Assembly: GCA_002839545.1 (NCBI GenBank)
Contig: PGYG01000001.1
Location: 1-45,123 of the forward strand
DNA from: Candidatus Methanoperedentaceae archaeon HGW-Methanoperedenaceae-1
GTDB lineage: Archaea > Halobacteriota > Methanosarcinia > Methanosarcinales > Methanoperedenaceae
DNA: 45,123 nucleotides
Direction of reading: 5' to 3'
The notes under the pieces are model-generated. The model made no database searches. It saw nothing but the letters and a program-made list of their open reading frames with translations, and had not been told where the DNA came from. How positions within the stretch are numbered: position 1 is the first letter of the stretch; each line of letters opens with the position of its first letter. Below are positions 15,909 through 23,991 of the stretch, piece by piece. The translations under genes were made by a program, and so were the position numbers.

Positions 15909-16535
15909 ATGGGATACCCAGGAAAAAACACTAAATCGTATGATACGCCGAAACATCCCTGGCAAGCTGTCAGGATGGCATCTGAGGTCGAACTTGTAAA
16001 AGCATACGGGCTAAGAAACAAAAAGGAAGTATGGAAAACCCACAGCAACCTTAAAAAATACAGGGAACTGGCAAGAAAACTCCTTGCAGAGAGTGCAAAA
16101 GGAAAACTTGAGGGTCATATTTCCAGGGATTCTGAAAATATCCTGAACCGCCTGAAAAGATACAGCCTTTTACCCCAGGATGCAGGGCTCGATGACATTC
16201 TCTCGCTTGAAATAAATCATTTCCTTGAGAGGCGCTTGCAGACACAGGTGCATAAACAGGGACTTGCCAACACGGTAAAACAGGCAAGGCAGTTTATTGT
16301 ACATGGTCATATCTCGGTTAACGGTCGTAAGACAACCATACCAGGTTATATTGTTTCAAGGGAAGAGGAATTATTGCTGGATTATTACCGTGGTTCACCA
16401 CTTTTAAGTGAATCACACCCTGAAAGACCTGCAAAGGTCGTAGAAAAAGTGGTAAACGTAACAGAGAAGCAAAACGAAAAGAAAACGCCGCCGCACTCAA
16501 ATGCGGGAGCGGATGTAACTAAGGCGGAGGTATAA
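15909..16535 (+). CDS. rps4: 30S ribosomal protein S4 (uS4)
   Basis: A 208-residue archaeal uS4. It starts [19 protein letters not shown] and has a central S4 RNA-binding domain ([36 protein letters not shown]). It binds 16S rRNA early in small-subunit assembly. A charged low-complexity tail (about residues 170-208) follows the conserved core. The gene starts 14 bp after rps13, with AAGGAGCTG upstream, and ends two bases before rps11. Confidence 0.96.
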   Translation: MGYPGKNTKSYDTPKHPWQAVRMASEVELVKAYGLRNKKEVWKTHSNLKKYRELARKLLAESAKGKLEGHISRDSENILNRLKRYSLLPQDAGLDDILSLEINHFLERRLQTQVHKQGLANTVKQARQFIVHGHISVNGRKTTIPGYIVSREEELLLDYYRGSPLLSESHPERPAKVVEKVVNVTEKQNEKKTPPHSNAGADVTKAEV

Positions 16536-16537
16536 TA

Positions 16538-16918
16538 ATGGCAACAGAGAAGTGGGGTGTAGCCCATATATATTCGTCGTTTAATAATACCCTGATAACC
16601 ATTACTGATGTAACAGGTGCAGAGACTATAGCAAAAATAAGCGGCGGCATGGTGACAAAAGCGGCAAGGGATGAAAGTTCCCCGTACACTGCCATGCAGA
16701 TGGCAACAGAGATTGCTGATAAAATCAGGGACAAGGGACTTGTAGGCGTACATATAAAAGTAAGGGCGCCAGGCGGCAATAACCACCGCAGTCCAGGTCC
16801 TGGAGCACAGGCAGCAATACGGGCTTTTGCAAGAGCAGGAATTAAAATCGGACGAATTGAAGATGTAACACCCATTCCCCATGATGGTACATGGGTTAAA
16901 AAGGGAAGGCGCGTCTAA
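16538..16918 (+). CDS. rps11: 30S ribosomal protein S11 (uS11)
   Basis: A 126-residue uS11 with [32 protein letters not shown] and the C-terminal [34 protein letters not shown](T) signature. It lines the platform near the mRNA exit. The GCGGAGGT ribosome site overlaps the end of rps4. The stop is one base before the rpo3 start. Confidence 0.97.
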   Translation: MATEKWGVAHIYSSFNNTLITITDVTGAETIAKISGGMVTKAARDESSPYTAMQMATEIADKIRDKGLVGVHIKVRAPGGNNHRSPGPGAQAAIRAFARAGIKIGRIEDVTPIPHDGTWVKKGRRV

Positions 16919-16919
16919 A

Positions 16920-17705
16920 ATGGATATTGATATAATCGAGATTTCCGAGCGTAAGGCAAAGTTTATCCTTTCAGGTGTATCCACTGCGTTTGCAAACGGA
17001 CTCAGGAGGAGCATCCTGGCTGAAGTTCCGGTTTTAGCAATAGATGATGTGAATATCTATGACAACACATCAGTCCTGTATGATGAACAGCTTGCCCTGA
17101 GAATGGGGTTGATACCCCTGAAAGCAGATACCAGCACCTACGTTTTACCGGAAGATTGTTCCTGCGGCGGTGCAGGCTGTGCATCCTGCCAGGTCACACT
17201 GACCCTGAGTGCTGAAGGTCCTAAGCTGGTTACCTCATCTGAGCTGGTTTCAACCGATCCTGGTGTCAAGCCGGCTGATGATACAGTACCTATTGTTGAA
17301 CTTAAAGAAACGCATAAGGTTGTTGTTGAGGCAATTGCAAGGCTCGGAACTGGCAGGAATCATGCCAAATGGCAGGCAGGCGTTGCAAGCGGATACAAGA
17401 AAATGCCGGTTATAACAATCGGGGAATGCGATTATTGTGAAAAATGCGTTGAAGCGTGCCCCCGAAATGTTCTTGAAATAAACGGGAACAGTATTAAAGC
17501 AGTAAATCTTCTCGACTGCTCGATGTGCAATTTATGTGTTGAAGCATGTGATATGGACTCAATTAAGGTCACTGAGGAAGATGATTCATTTGTCATGACG
17601 TTTGAAACCACAGGTGCCATGACGGCAGCAGAACTTGCCGTTGAAGCAGTAAACACTATTAAGAAAAAAGCAGGGCAATTAGGCGAAATACTTGACACTC
17701 TTTAA
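16920..17705 (+). CDS. rpo3: DNA-directed RNA polymerase subunit Rpo3 (RpoD) with two [4Fe-4S] sites
   Basis: I choose the ATG at 16920, one base after the rps11 stop, giving 261 residues; homology begins at MDIDIIEISERKAKFILSGV. The alpha-type dimerisation domain (FANGLRRSILAEVPVLAID) is interrupted by a ferredoxin-like domain with two full clusters: C170xxC173xxC176xxxC180P and C200xxC203xxC206xxxC210. A further cysteine group sits at C80/C82/C87/C90. Rpo3 pairs with Rpo11 in polymerase assembly. Two intact clusters is the state known in Methanosarcina-type polymerases, supporting the lineage assignment. Last gene of the operon. Confidence 0.96.
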   Translation: MDIDIIEISERKAKFILSGVSTAFANGLRRSILAEVPVLAIDDVNIYDNTSVLYDEQLALRMGLIPLKADTSTYVLPEDCSCGGAGCASCQVTLTLSAEGPKLVTSSELVSTDPGVKPADDTVPIVELKETHKVVVEAIARLGTGRNHAKWQAGVASGYKKMPVITIGECDYCEKCVEACPRNVLEINGNSIKAVNLLDCSMCNLCVEACDMDSIKVTEEDDSFVMTFETTGAMTAAELAVEAVNTIKKKAGQLGEILDTL

Positions 17706-17731
17706 AGGAAAGACTTTGTTTTCTTTCCTTT
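17704..17731 (+). terminator. Hairpin terminator of the rps13-rpo3 operon
   Basis: A perfect nine-base-pair stem, AAAGGAAAG (17704-17712) with CTTTCCTTT (17723-17731), overlaps the last bases of the rpo3 stop codon and ends in a T-rich run. It also separates the operon from the tRNA-Leu promoter. Confidence 0.7.
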
Positions 17732-17794
17732 AATTTATTTACGATAATTGCAAAAATATATCTTATGGCTATGTCATAAGGATGGTATCCAGTT

Positions 17795-17879
17795 GCGGAG
17801 GTCGCCCAGACCGGTCAAAGGCGCCAGCTTGAGGGGCTGGTCTCGTAGGAGTTCGTGGGTTCGAATCCCATCCTCCGCA
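17795..17879 (+). tRNA. tRNA-Leu (anticodon GAG)
   Basis: The 7-bp acceptor stem is GCGGAGG/CCTCCGC with discriminator A at 17879. The anticodon arm is CCAGC-TTGAGGG-GCTGG, giving anticodon GAG for CUC/CUU leucine codons. A long variable arm (class II) and a standard T arm (GTGGGTTCGAATCCCAT) follow. No intron is visible and CCA is not encoded. A TATA-like AAAATATATC element lies at about 17754-17763. Confidence 0.96.
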
Positions 17880-17997
17880 CTTAAATCCCTTTACATTTTC
17901 ATTTCAATTGTTTTTTCTACGTATTTTTTAAAAAGTAAACCGTATAAAAACCAAAACATTTAAAAAGATATACATCTCTATTGAGCATGGTGATTTA

Positions 17998-18606
17998 ATG
18001 AATGATAGCGCGTCGAAGGTTCCGATTTATATCGCAATAATAGTAGCATTATTAATTGTTGCAGCAGGTGGATATTATTTAACATCCGGTGGTGGTTCAG
18101 CGTCAGATAATTCTGGTAAAGTAACTCCGGAAACACATGAAACACCCGCTGATACGCAAAAAGATATTAAGGCTGCTGAATCAACAAAAGAAGTGAAAGC
18201 ATCAGCTCCAACCCCTGCACCGGTTGCAGAAAAAAAAGTTGAAACAATAAAGTGCGAATTATGCCATACTGAGCCGCAGAAAATTAACCAGCATTTAAAT
18301 GGTGGAAAACTCTGTATAAACTGCCACGGCAGCCAGGTTCATAATATCCATATAGGACAGGGGACAATTGGTTTGAACTGTGACACATGCCATGGTTTCC
18401 CGCCAACTATCCCGACAGTGGAAAAAGGAGAGGGTCCGGGTCATTACACAGTATGTGAGAAGTGCCATGCCGCACCGCCCAATTCACTTAAGCCCAGTAA
18501 TGGTGACCTGATTATAGTACATCTCTCAAGAGGAAAGTACTGTACAAACTGTCATGGTACTGATATTGGTACAATACACATGGCGGCACTTGGAAAAACA
18601 AAGTAA
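17998..18606 (+). CDS. Small pentahaem c-type cytochrome, membrane-anchored
   Basis: A 202-residue protein. An uncleaved-looking N-terminal helix (residues 9-29) is followed by a Ser/Thr/Pro/Lys-rich linker (31-80) and a haem domain with five CxxCH sites: C86, C106, C128, C153 and C182. The haem domain should be tethered outside the membrane on a flexible stalk. The repeated 'CxxCHG...HxxH' layout, with histidines for distal ligation (H99, H115, H118, H150, H175, H194), suits bis-His haems. Small membrane-tethered multihaem cytochromes carry electrons from the membrane pool outward in Methanosarcina and ANME archaea; that role is inferred. GGTGA precedes the ATG. Confidence 0.9.
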   Translation: MNDSASKVPIYIAIIVALLIVAAGGYYLTSGGGSASDNSGKVTPETHETPADTQKDIKAAESTKEVKASAPTPAPVAEKKVETIKCELCHTEPQKINQHLNGGKLCINCHGSQVHNIHIGQGTIGLNCDTCHGFPPTIPTVEKGEGPGHYTVCEKCHAAPPNSLKPSNGDLIIVHLSRGKYCTNCHGTDIGTIHMAALGKTK

Positions 18607-18611
18607 TTAAT

Positions 18612-18633
18612 AAAAGGGTTTCAATACCCTTTT
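18612..18633 (+). terminator. Hairpin after the pentahaem cytochrome gene
   Basis: A perfect eight-base stem, AAAAGGGT (18612-18619) with ACCCTTTT (18626-18633), is followed by an AT-rich tail six bases after the cytochrome stop. A terminator or mRNA 3'-end structure that lowers expression of the next small gene is likely. Confidence 0.65.
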
Positions 18634-18663
18634 ATATTTAATTTTATCAGATTGGAGGGTATA

Positions 18664-18909
18664 ATGGGTATCAAGTTAGACCCAAGTGACAGATTATTTG
18701 CAGGTGTGGTTTTAATCGTAGTCGGGCTTGTCGGGCTTGTATACAGGATAACCGGTTACGGGATGCTTATCGGAGACATAAGTGGTACTTATACGTATTA
18801 TAGCGGTGGTTGCAACCTGTTATCACTCGTTGTCACTTCAGTTTTTTTAATCGTAACATTTCTGGGGATTTACGTTGTATATGATACGATAAGAAAAGAC
18901 TCTGATTAA
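18664..18909 (+). CDS. Small two-helix membrane protein, unknown
   Basis: The start is set at the ATG 18664, because GGAGGG lies five to nine bases upstream; this gives 81 residues. Two hydrophobic segments are seen (about 14-28 and 54-75), joined by a Gly/Tyr-rich loop (GYGMLIGDISGTYTYYSGGC), with a charged C-terminal tail. I do not recognise the family. Its position 58 bp behind the pentahaem cytochrome suggests a possible partner in the same membrane electron-transfer unit, but a hairpin separates them. Confidence 0.65.
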   Translation: MGIKLDPSDRLFAGVVLIVVGLVGLVYRITGYGMLIGDISGTYTYYSGGCNLLSLVVTSVFLIVTFLGIYVVYDTIRKDSD

Positions 18910-18934
18910 ACAATCGTATATTCATTATTCATTT

Positions 18935-20599
18935 ATGACATCTTTTGAAGAGTTTGCAAAGGTATGTAACAAAGTAGAGGGAATTCCAGGTTCCCTTGAA
19001 ATGACATCGGTAGTTGCGGGTTTTTTAAGGGAAGTGGATGATGAAGAACTTGGGATTGTTACAAGATTCATTATGGGCAGTGTTTTCCCTGTCTGGAGCA
19101 GCCAGGAACTCGGTATCGGTCCGAGCCTTCTATATGCTGCAATATCAAAGGCTTCGTCGCTTCCTGTTAAGCGCATAGAAGGTTTTGTAAAAGAAACCGG
19201 CGATGTCGGGCTGGCTGCTGAAAAAGCAATGGAGTCCGGGAAAACGCACCTTAATTTATTCTCAGAAGGTGAACTTTCAGTCAGTGATGTGTATTCACGT
19301 TTTAAGAAGATTGCCACCCTCACAGGTAAAAATTCGCAGGATTCGAAAATCAAGAATTTGCAGTACCTTTTCGGGACGGCAAAACCAGGTGAAGCGGTTT
19401 ACATAGCGCGCCTTTCAATTGAGGAAATGCGTATCGGTGTCGGGGAAGGAATTGTACGAAATGCAATTTCTGAGGCATTCGGGGTTCCTGTGGGAATTGT
19501 TGAGCGCGGGTATATGCTTACGAATGATTTCGGGGAAGTTGCATACACTGCTAAGAAAGAAGGTGAGCAGGGTCTTCTTAAACTGGGTATTGAAGTCGGA
19601 AGACCGCTAAAGATGATGCTGGCCCAGGTTGCATCAGGCATAAACGAAGCCGTGGGAGAAATGGGTTTAGTTGCGGTTGAGTGGAAGTTTGACGGTGCGC
19701 GTATCCAGGTACATAAAAACGGCGATAAGGTGACCATCTATTCCCGGAAACTTGAAGACGTGACCGCTTCACTTCCCGATGTCGTGAGTTCCGTAAAAAA
19801 ACATGTAAATGCGGAAAAGGTTATTCTTGACGGTGAAGCTGTTGCTTTGGGAAAAGATAAAAGACCTATGGCGTTCCAGGAGATACTCAGGCGTTTCAGG
19901 CGAAAGCATGACGTTGCAGCTACTGCACAGGAAATACCATTGCATTTTTACCTTTTTGATATTCTTTACCTTGACGGTGAAAGCCTTATTGACGAACCCA
20001 TGGAAGTCCGCAGGAAAAAGCTTGAAAGTGTATGTGACCCTGAGGTTCTTGCAGTACAGACTGTGACAGGCAATGTTTCAGAAATAGAGGATATATACGG
20101 GAAAGCACTGGCTGGAGGGCATGAAGGAGTTATGCTGAAAAGCCCTGATTCGCTGTACATGCCTGGTAAACGGGGTAAGAACTGGCTTAAATTAAAACCT
20201 GTTATGGAGACCCTTGACCTTGTGGTAGTAGGAGGGGAATGGGGAGAAGGGCGGCGGGCAAACTTCATCGGTTCATACCTGCTTGCATGCCGTGACCCGG
20301 ATTCTGACAGGCTGCTTACCATAGGGCGCGTTGCTACCGGAATTACGGATGAGCAGCTTTCTGACCTGACAGCTATATTTAAGGAACTTGTGATTTCAGA
20401 AAGCGCAAAGAATATTGATTTTGAGCCAGAGGTTGTGTTTGAGGTGGCTTTTGAGGAAATACAGAAAAGCCAGAATTATAAATCAGGTTATGCCCTGCGT
20501 TTTCCCAGGCTTGTAAATGTCAGGAGTGATAAGTCGGCGCAGGATAGCGATTCAATAGAACGGGTCGAACAGTTGTTTATCGGGCAGAAAGGACGTTAA
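18935..20599 (+). CDS. lig: ATP-dependent DNA ligase
   Basis: A 554-residue archaeal replicative ligase. An N-terminal DNA-binding domain (1-230) is followed by the nucleotidyltransferase core with motif I EWKFDGARIQ (AMP-accepting lysine K251), motif III FYLFDILYLDGE, motif IV EGVMLKSP and motif V WLKLKP, then the OB domain (TLDLVVVGGEWG...). It seals nicks in Okazaki-fragment joining and repair. Length and motif spacing are normal. The ATG at 18935 has no clear Shine-Dalgarno site. Confidence 0.96.
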   Translation: MTSFEEFAKVCNKVEGIPGSLEMTSVVAGFLREVDDEELGIVTRFIMGSVFPVWSSQELGIGPSLLYAAISKASSLPVKRIEGFVKETGDVGLAAEKAMESGKTHLNLFSEGELSVSDVYSRFKKIATLTGKNSQDSKIKNLQYLFGTAKPGEAVYIARLSIEEMRIGVGEGIVRNAISEAFGVPVGIVERGYMLTNDFGEVAYTAKKEGEQGLLKLGIEVGRPLKMMLAQVASGINEAVGEMGLVAVEWKFDGARIQVHKNGDKVTIYSRKLEDVTASLPDVVSSVKKHVNAEKVILDGEAVALGKDKRPMAFQEILRRFRRKHDVAATAQEIPLHFYLFDILYLDGESLIDEPMEVRRKKLESVCDPEVLAVQTVTGNVSEIEDIYGKALAGGHEGVMLKSPDSLYMPGKRGKNWLKLKPVMETLDLVVVGGEWGEGRRANFIGSYLLACRDPDSDRLLTIGRVATGITDEQLSDLTAIFKELVISESAKNIDFEPEVVFEVAFEEIQKSQNYKSGYALRFPRLVNVRSDKSAQDSDSIERVEQLFIGQKGR

Positions 20600-20631
20600 A
20601 ACCGGATGAATTTTTCTTGTTCCCGGATTTA

Positions 20632-20970
20632 CTATTTCTTAACAAGTTCAAAAATCCAGTCTGTCAGGGGCATGCAGCGTTCAGGGAAACATTCAATTGT
20701 GCAGCCGGTGCACGGGGCAAACATATTCTCTACAAGCAGCAGGGAAAAGTCCTTGAGTTCTTCTTTTTTCCTCTTGAGATACCTGATACGGTAGGTTCTT
20801 GAACCCTTACCTGATTCCAGGTTTCTTGTAATTATTCCATCCTTTTTCAGCTTGTCGATTATCCGTGAACATTTCCTGCGGTCAATTCCTGCATCTTTCC
20901 ACAGGTCTTTCTGGAGAATACCGTCTTCACTTGATTTTATTATTTCAATGACTTTTTCTTCAGTTTCCAT
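20632..20970 (-). CDS. Winged-helix protein with C-terminal four-Cys motif, RPC34/RPC39-like
   Basis: From the ATG at 20970 the protein has 112 residues. An N-terminal winged helix (ILQKDLWKDAGIDRRKCSRIIDKLKKDGIITR, 18-49) leads to a C-terminal cysteine cluster, C87-x2-C90-x3-C94-x4-C99, followed by MPLTDWIFEL. The tail resembles the [4Fe-4S]-binding C-terminus of eukaryotic RNA polymerase III subunit RPC34/hRPC39 (C-x2-C...C...C-x3-TEWL) and its archaeal homologues. A transcription factor with an iron-sulfur cluster is the best guess. It starts one base after the Sm-like gene's stop, so both are co-transcribed. A generic iron-sulfur HTH sensor is the alternative. Confidence 0.7.
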   Translation of the reverse strand: METEEKVIEIIKSSEDGILQKDLWKDAGIDRRKCSRIIDKLKKDGIITRNLESGKGSRTYRIRYLKRKKEELKDFSLLLVENMFAPCTGCTIECFPERCMPLTDWIFELVKK

Positions 20971-20971
20971 T

Positions 20972-21226
20972 TTACTCCGCAACAGGAACAATAAGAATTA
21001 TGTTGTTTCCTCTTAATACAACTGAACCAAGGGAACGGGCTTTCACTCCTTCATTAATCTCATGTGTGTCAGTAAGATGAAGGTTCAGGTAATCGTCAGC
21101 ACTTTCAAGTTTTCCTTCAAGAGTGTTTTTGTCACCTTTCATTTCAACCTGGATTCGTTTACCTATCAATGTCTGTACTTTCTTTGTGGGAAACAATGTT
21201 TTACCTCGTTCGCTAATTGTGTCCAT
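20972..21226 (-). CDS. Sm-like (LSm) RNA-binding protein
   Basis: With the ATG at 21226 the product is 84 residues, the usual archaeal Sm size; an in-frame TTG at 21268 would overlap the upstream gene and is less likely. Sm1 (VQTLIGKRIQVEMKGDKNTLEGKLESADDYLNLHL) and Sm2 (ARSLGSVVLRGNNIILIVPV) motifs are both present, with the R-G-N of the RNA-binding pocket. Archaeal Sm proteins form heptameric rings that bind U-rich RNA and tRNA. Its operon partners, a winged-helix protein downstream and a DmrX-like flavoprotein upstream, are unusual neighbours. Confidence 0.9.
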   Translation of the reverse strand: MDTISERGKTLFPTKKVQTLIGKRIQVEMKGDKNTLEGKLESADDYLNLHLTDTHEINEGVKARSLGSVVLRGNNIILIVPVAE

Positions 21227-21252
21227 TAGTACTTCTATTTTTTGATGATTTA

Positions 21253-21948
21253 TTACAGAATCGCACAAGGAATAATCTGCGGGTTTTCAAGTACGGTTAT
21301 TCCTTCAAGCAATTTCAGGAGCTCTACGTTCCTTGAATCCACATCCCTGACCCTGAGTGTTGCCAATCCGCCCTGGATGGCACCATAACTGCACAATTTG
21401 ATGCATTCCCCGCATCCTGTACACTTCAGTAGTTGTATCTGGTCGGTTATTGCATTGTGCGGGCAGTGTTCACGCGGCGGGCAAAGCTCGCATTTCATGC
21501 ATATTTCCCGGTCTATGAAATAAGGCATCCGTGATTCTATGGTGCCTGAAATATCAACAGGGACTATGTAAACCGGTACGCTGCCTTTCACTGCCTGTGC
21601 CACTATGTTTGTTATGAGCGTATCTGCTATCCCATGGGCTATTTTTGCAACTGTGTTGGATGTTGCTGGGGTTACGATAAGGCAGTCGTATTTGTGGAGC
21701 AGGAACCTGCCTGCTTTCGGGATGCTTGCACCCTGCCCGCTTTCAGGGAAGAGCTCTTCAAGGTATTCGCCGCTGGATATTGATTTGAGTTTGTCTTCAA
21801 GTCCGTACATCCTGGCAACTTCTTCACCTGCGCTTGAGAGGAATGTGGTGACTTTCAGGTCGTTGTTATTTTGTTTTAGGTCTTTGAAAACGTCAAAACT
21901 TTCGCGCAGGAAATGCCCTGCACCTGTTATTCCCCATGCGATTTTCAT
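21253..21948 (-). CDS. Archaeal flavoprotein with two [4Fe-4S] clusters, DmrX-like
   Basis: A 231-residue protein. The N-terminal two-thirds is a flavoprotein of the Dfp/UbiX-like fold (MKIAWGITGAGHFLRESF...LIVTPATSNTVAKIAHGIADTLITN), which binds FMN. The C-terminal third is a ferredoxin (C150xxC153xxC156x5C162P and C176xxC179xxC182xxxC186). This matches the MJ0208-type family that includes Methanosarcina DmrX, a dihydromethanopterin reductase making tetrahydromethanopterin. It would maintain the C1 carrier pool. It lies 27 bp behind tfuA on the same strand. Confidence 0.85.
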   Translation of the reverse strand: MKIAWGITGAGHFLRESFDVFKDLKQNNNDLKVTTFLSSAGEEVARMYGLEDKLKSISSGEYLEELFPESGQGASIPKAGRFLLHKYDCLIVTPATSNTVAKIAHGIADTLITNIVAQAVKGSVPVYIVPVDISGTIESRMPYFIDREICMKCELCPPREHCPHNAITDQIQLLKCTGCGECIKLCSYGAIQGGLATLRVRDVDSRNVELLKLLEGITVLENPQIIPCAIL

Positions 21949-21975
21949 ATTGTTACCTGATATTTTGAATAAGAT

Positions 21976-22626
21976 TCATGATTTATTGAGTTCCTTAATT
22001 TTCCGAAGCACAAGAACGGCATCCTCACGCTTCACATCAACTTCGTTCTCCACGAAATAATCAACCAGCTTATTCCGGTCTTCCTCCCCGATAACTCCTT
22101 TTTTTACACATTCATCTGCGATATTCCTGAAATTCCTGTCAGGATAAAATATCTTACGGGTAACATCAAGCACTCCAGCCGCCTGTTCCTGCGTGAGTAC
22201 TCCTGCATCCTGTGCAGCATCAAGTGTCAGCCTGATATTCACAAGCGGGACAGACAACGGCTCAAGCGTCTCAGGGTCAAACGTAACCGCGACTTCATCA
22301 TCAGACTCAAGTACACCGTTTTTATACATCTCATAAATCCTGCCAACACCAATCATCCCGTAAGGCTCAAGCTCATAAGCACGAAGCGCCCCCATGCTTG
22401 ACCCCCCGACAACGGTAATCCCTTCTTTTAGCGCCTCGATAATCTCACGGTGCGCAACAGCCGCGCTGTTAAAAAAAACTCCTTCTATTATACCGATGAT
22501 ATCCGGCGAGGAACCTATTATCTTCCTGATATCATCGCGCTTCACAGGCGGGCGGTAATCTGCATCCAGAATATTCTTCGCTTCGCTGTGGCTTATACTC
22601 ATACCTGTATAGACCACGACTTTCAT
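21976..22626 (-). CDS. tfuA: TfuA-related McrA-glycine thioamidation protein
   Basis: A 216-residue protein with the TfuA signature: VVYTGMSISHSEAKNILDADYRPPVKRDDI at the N-terminus and GIIEGVFFNSAAVAHREIIEALKEGITVVGGSSMGALRA in the core, where C/S-containing loops deliver sulfide. TfuA works with YcaO to convert the backbone amide of an active-site glycine of methyl-coenzyme M reductase alpha subunit to a thioamide. Its start overlaps the ycaO stop by four bases, so the two are translationally coupled. Confidence 0.93.
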   Translation of the reverse strand: MKVVVYTGMSISHSEAKNILDADYRPPVKRDDIRKIIGSSPDIIGIIEGVFFNSAAVAHREIIEALKEGITVVGGSSMGALRAYELEPYGMIGVGRIYEMYKNGVLESDDEVAVTFDPETLEPLSVPLVNIRLTLDAAQDAGVLTQEQAAGVLDVTRKIFYPDRNFRNIADECVKKGVIGEEDRNKLVDYFVENEVDVKREDAVLVLRKIKELNKS

Positions 22627-23864
22627 GCCGCTCTCACTCTCTTCTTATTTATCCTGATACGCTTTCCTGTGCGCTCCCTGTCAATCGTATAAAGTTCAAA
22701 ATACGGGATAACCGCCCTTACAACAGGGATATCCACTCCGCGTGAAAGATTGACTATTATTGCCCCCTCGGCAGCATCATCAAGAAGTTCAATTACCGTA
22801 TTGATATTCGCATAAGGCGTGTTACTGGATTTATCTTCCATTTCATCCATCCGCACGGTCTCAAGTTCCTCGTACCAGAACCAGTTCATCCGTTTCATGT
22901 GCTCATACCCGAAAGTACGCACAACCTGTTCCCTGTCCGTATCCTCGCGCGCCCCGTGTATCTGGACGACACGGCTCTGCGCCGCTTCTGTAAGCGCCCT
23001 TGCCACAGCTATCTCAGGCGACAGGTGCGAGCCGGCTCCCATGACAAGAAGCGCAGGGTCATGAAGGACCGTATCATCTGTTGCAGCAACGACAGTTGGT
23101 AAACCCACGTCATGGTCAAGGAGCCAGAGTTTTACCTGCACGCCAGCTTCTTCCATGCGCCGCTTGAGTTCGTAATTCAAACCGTCTGATTCGTCAAGCA
23201 CGATTTCCCGCCCAGGATTCCTGGTATATTCTGCAATCCCGAGTGCATCCCTTTCAATAACCTCAAGCAGACCGTGAAGAACCGCTTCCTCAATGGTATT
23301 CCCTGAGGCAAGACCGTTTGTATTGCTCCTGAAAAGCTGGCTGCTGCCCGCAGGGTTATACGGGTGGAACACGGCATTTGACGGAACCATGACTTCGACA
23401 TCATTCAAAATATCCAACCCTGAAATCCATTCAATAGAGGTATCACTGGCAAACGGCATAGGTAAAAGCAGGGCATCAGGATACAATGTCGGGTAACTCT
23501 CACTGATGCTTTCGTAAGTATCGATTACCCGTTCGGCTTCAAGCTGGATACCGTTTAAGTTGTTGCTGGTTTCAGGCTGTTCCGCAAGACATCTCTCAAA
23601 GCTTTCCATGATTGCAGAAATCCTCGCATTGGTCTCGGTTGAGCCTTTTCCTGAATAAATTGAAATTGCACCCTGTCCCGCGCTTGGTCTTATTGCTGAA
23701 AATACCGGGATGCCGACACGGTCAAGGTCTGTAATATTGGCTATCCGTGTCACGCCGATTTCAGGGAGGAGCTTTGTGGTATTCAGAAGCGTGGTCTCAG
23801 GGTCAAGTACCCGTTGTGTTCCTTCCATATACCTGATATTCGGGTCGATTGTAATCTTGCTCAT
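22623..23864 (-). CDS. ycaO: YcaO-related McrA-glycine thioamidation protein
   Basis: I start it at the ATG 23864 (MSKITIDPNIRYMEGTQRVLDPETT), where homology begins and AGGA lies ten bases upstream; this gives 413 residues. A start at 23882 is the alternative. YcaO ATP-binding residues are visible in SGKGSTETNARISAIMESFER, GLASGNTIEEAVLHGLLEVIERDA and ALTEAAQSRVVQIHGARED. The enzyme phosphorylates the McrA glycine amide with ATP so that sulfide from TfuA can enter. The pair is diagnostic of an MCR-bearing archaeon, though mcr itself is not in this window. Confidence 0.94.
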   Translation of the reverse strand: MSKITIDPNIRYMEGTQRVLDPETTLLNTTKLLPEIGVTRIANITDLDRVGIPVFSAIRPSAGQGAISIYSGKGSTETNARISAIMESFERCLAEQPETSNNLNGIQLEAERVIDTYESISESYPTLYPDALLLPMPFASDTSIEWISGLDILNDVEVMVPSNAVFHPYNPAGSSQLFRSNTNGLASGNTIEEAVLHGLLEVIERDALGIAEYTRNPGREIVLDESDGLNYELKRRMEEAGVQVKLWLLDHDVGLPTVVAATDDTVLHDPALLVMGAGSHLSPEIAVARALTEAAQSRVVQIHGAREDTDREQVVRTFGYEHMKRMNWFWYEELETVRMDEMEDKSSNTPYANINTVIELLDDAAEGAIIVNLSRGVDIPVVRAVIPYFELYTIDRERTGKRIRINKKRVRAA

Positions 23865-23991
23865 AGTGACGGATTCCTGCATTTTGTAGGGTGTGGATTT
23901 GAGAATACTATACCTTGCGGTAAAGGGGAATAACCTAATAAACTTAATGGATGGGAACGCGAATATTGAATCAAAAAAGGAATAAGGCCTT

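Noticed and set aside
16385-17014. 209-codon minus frame across rps4, rps11 and rpo3
   Set aside because: It runs antisense through three certain genes and has no homology.
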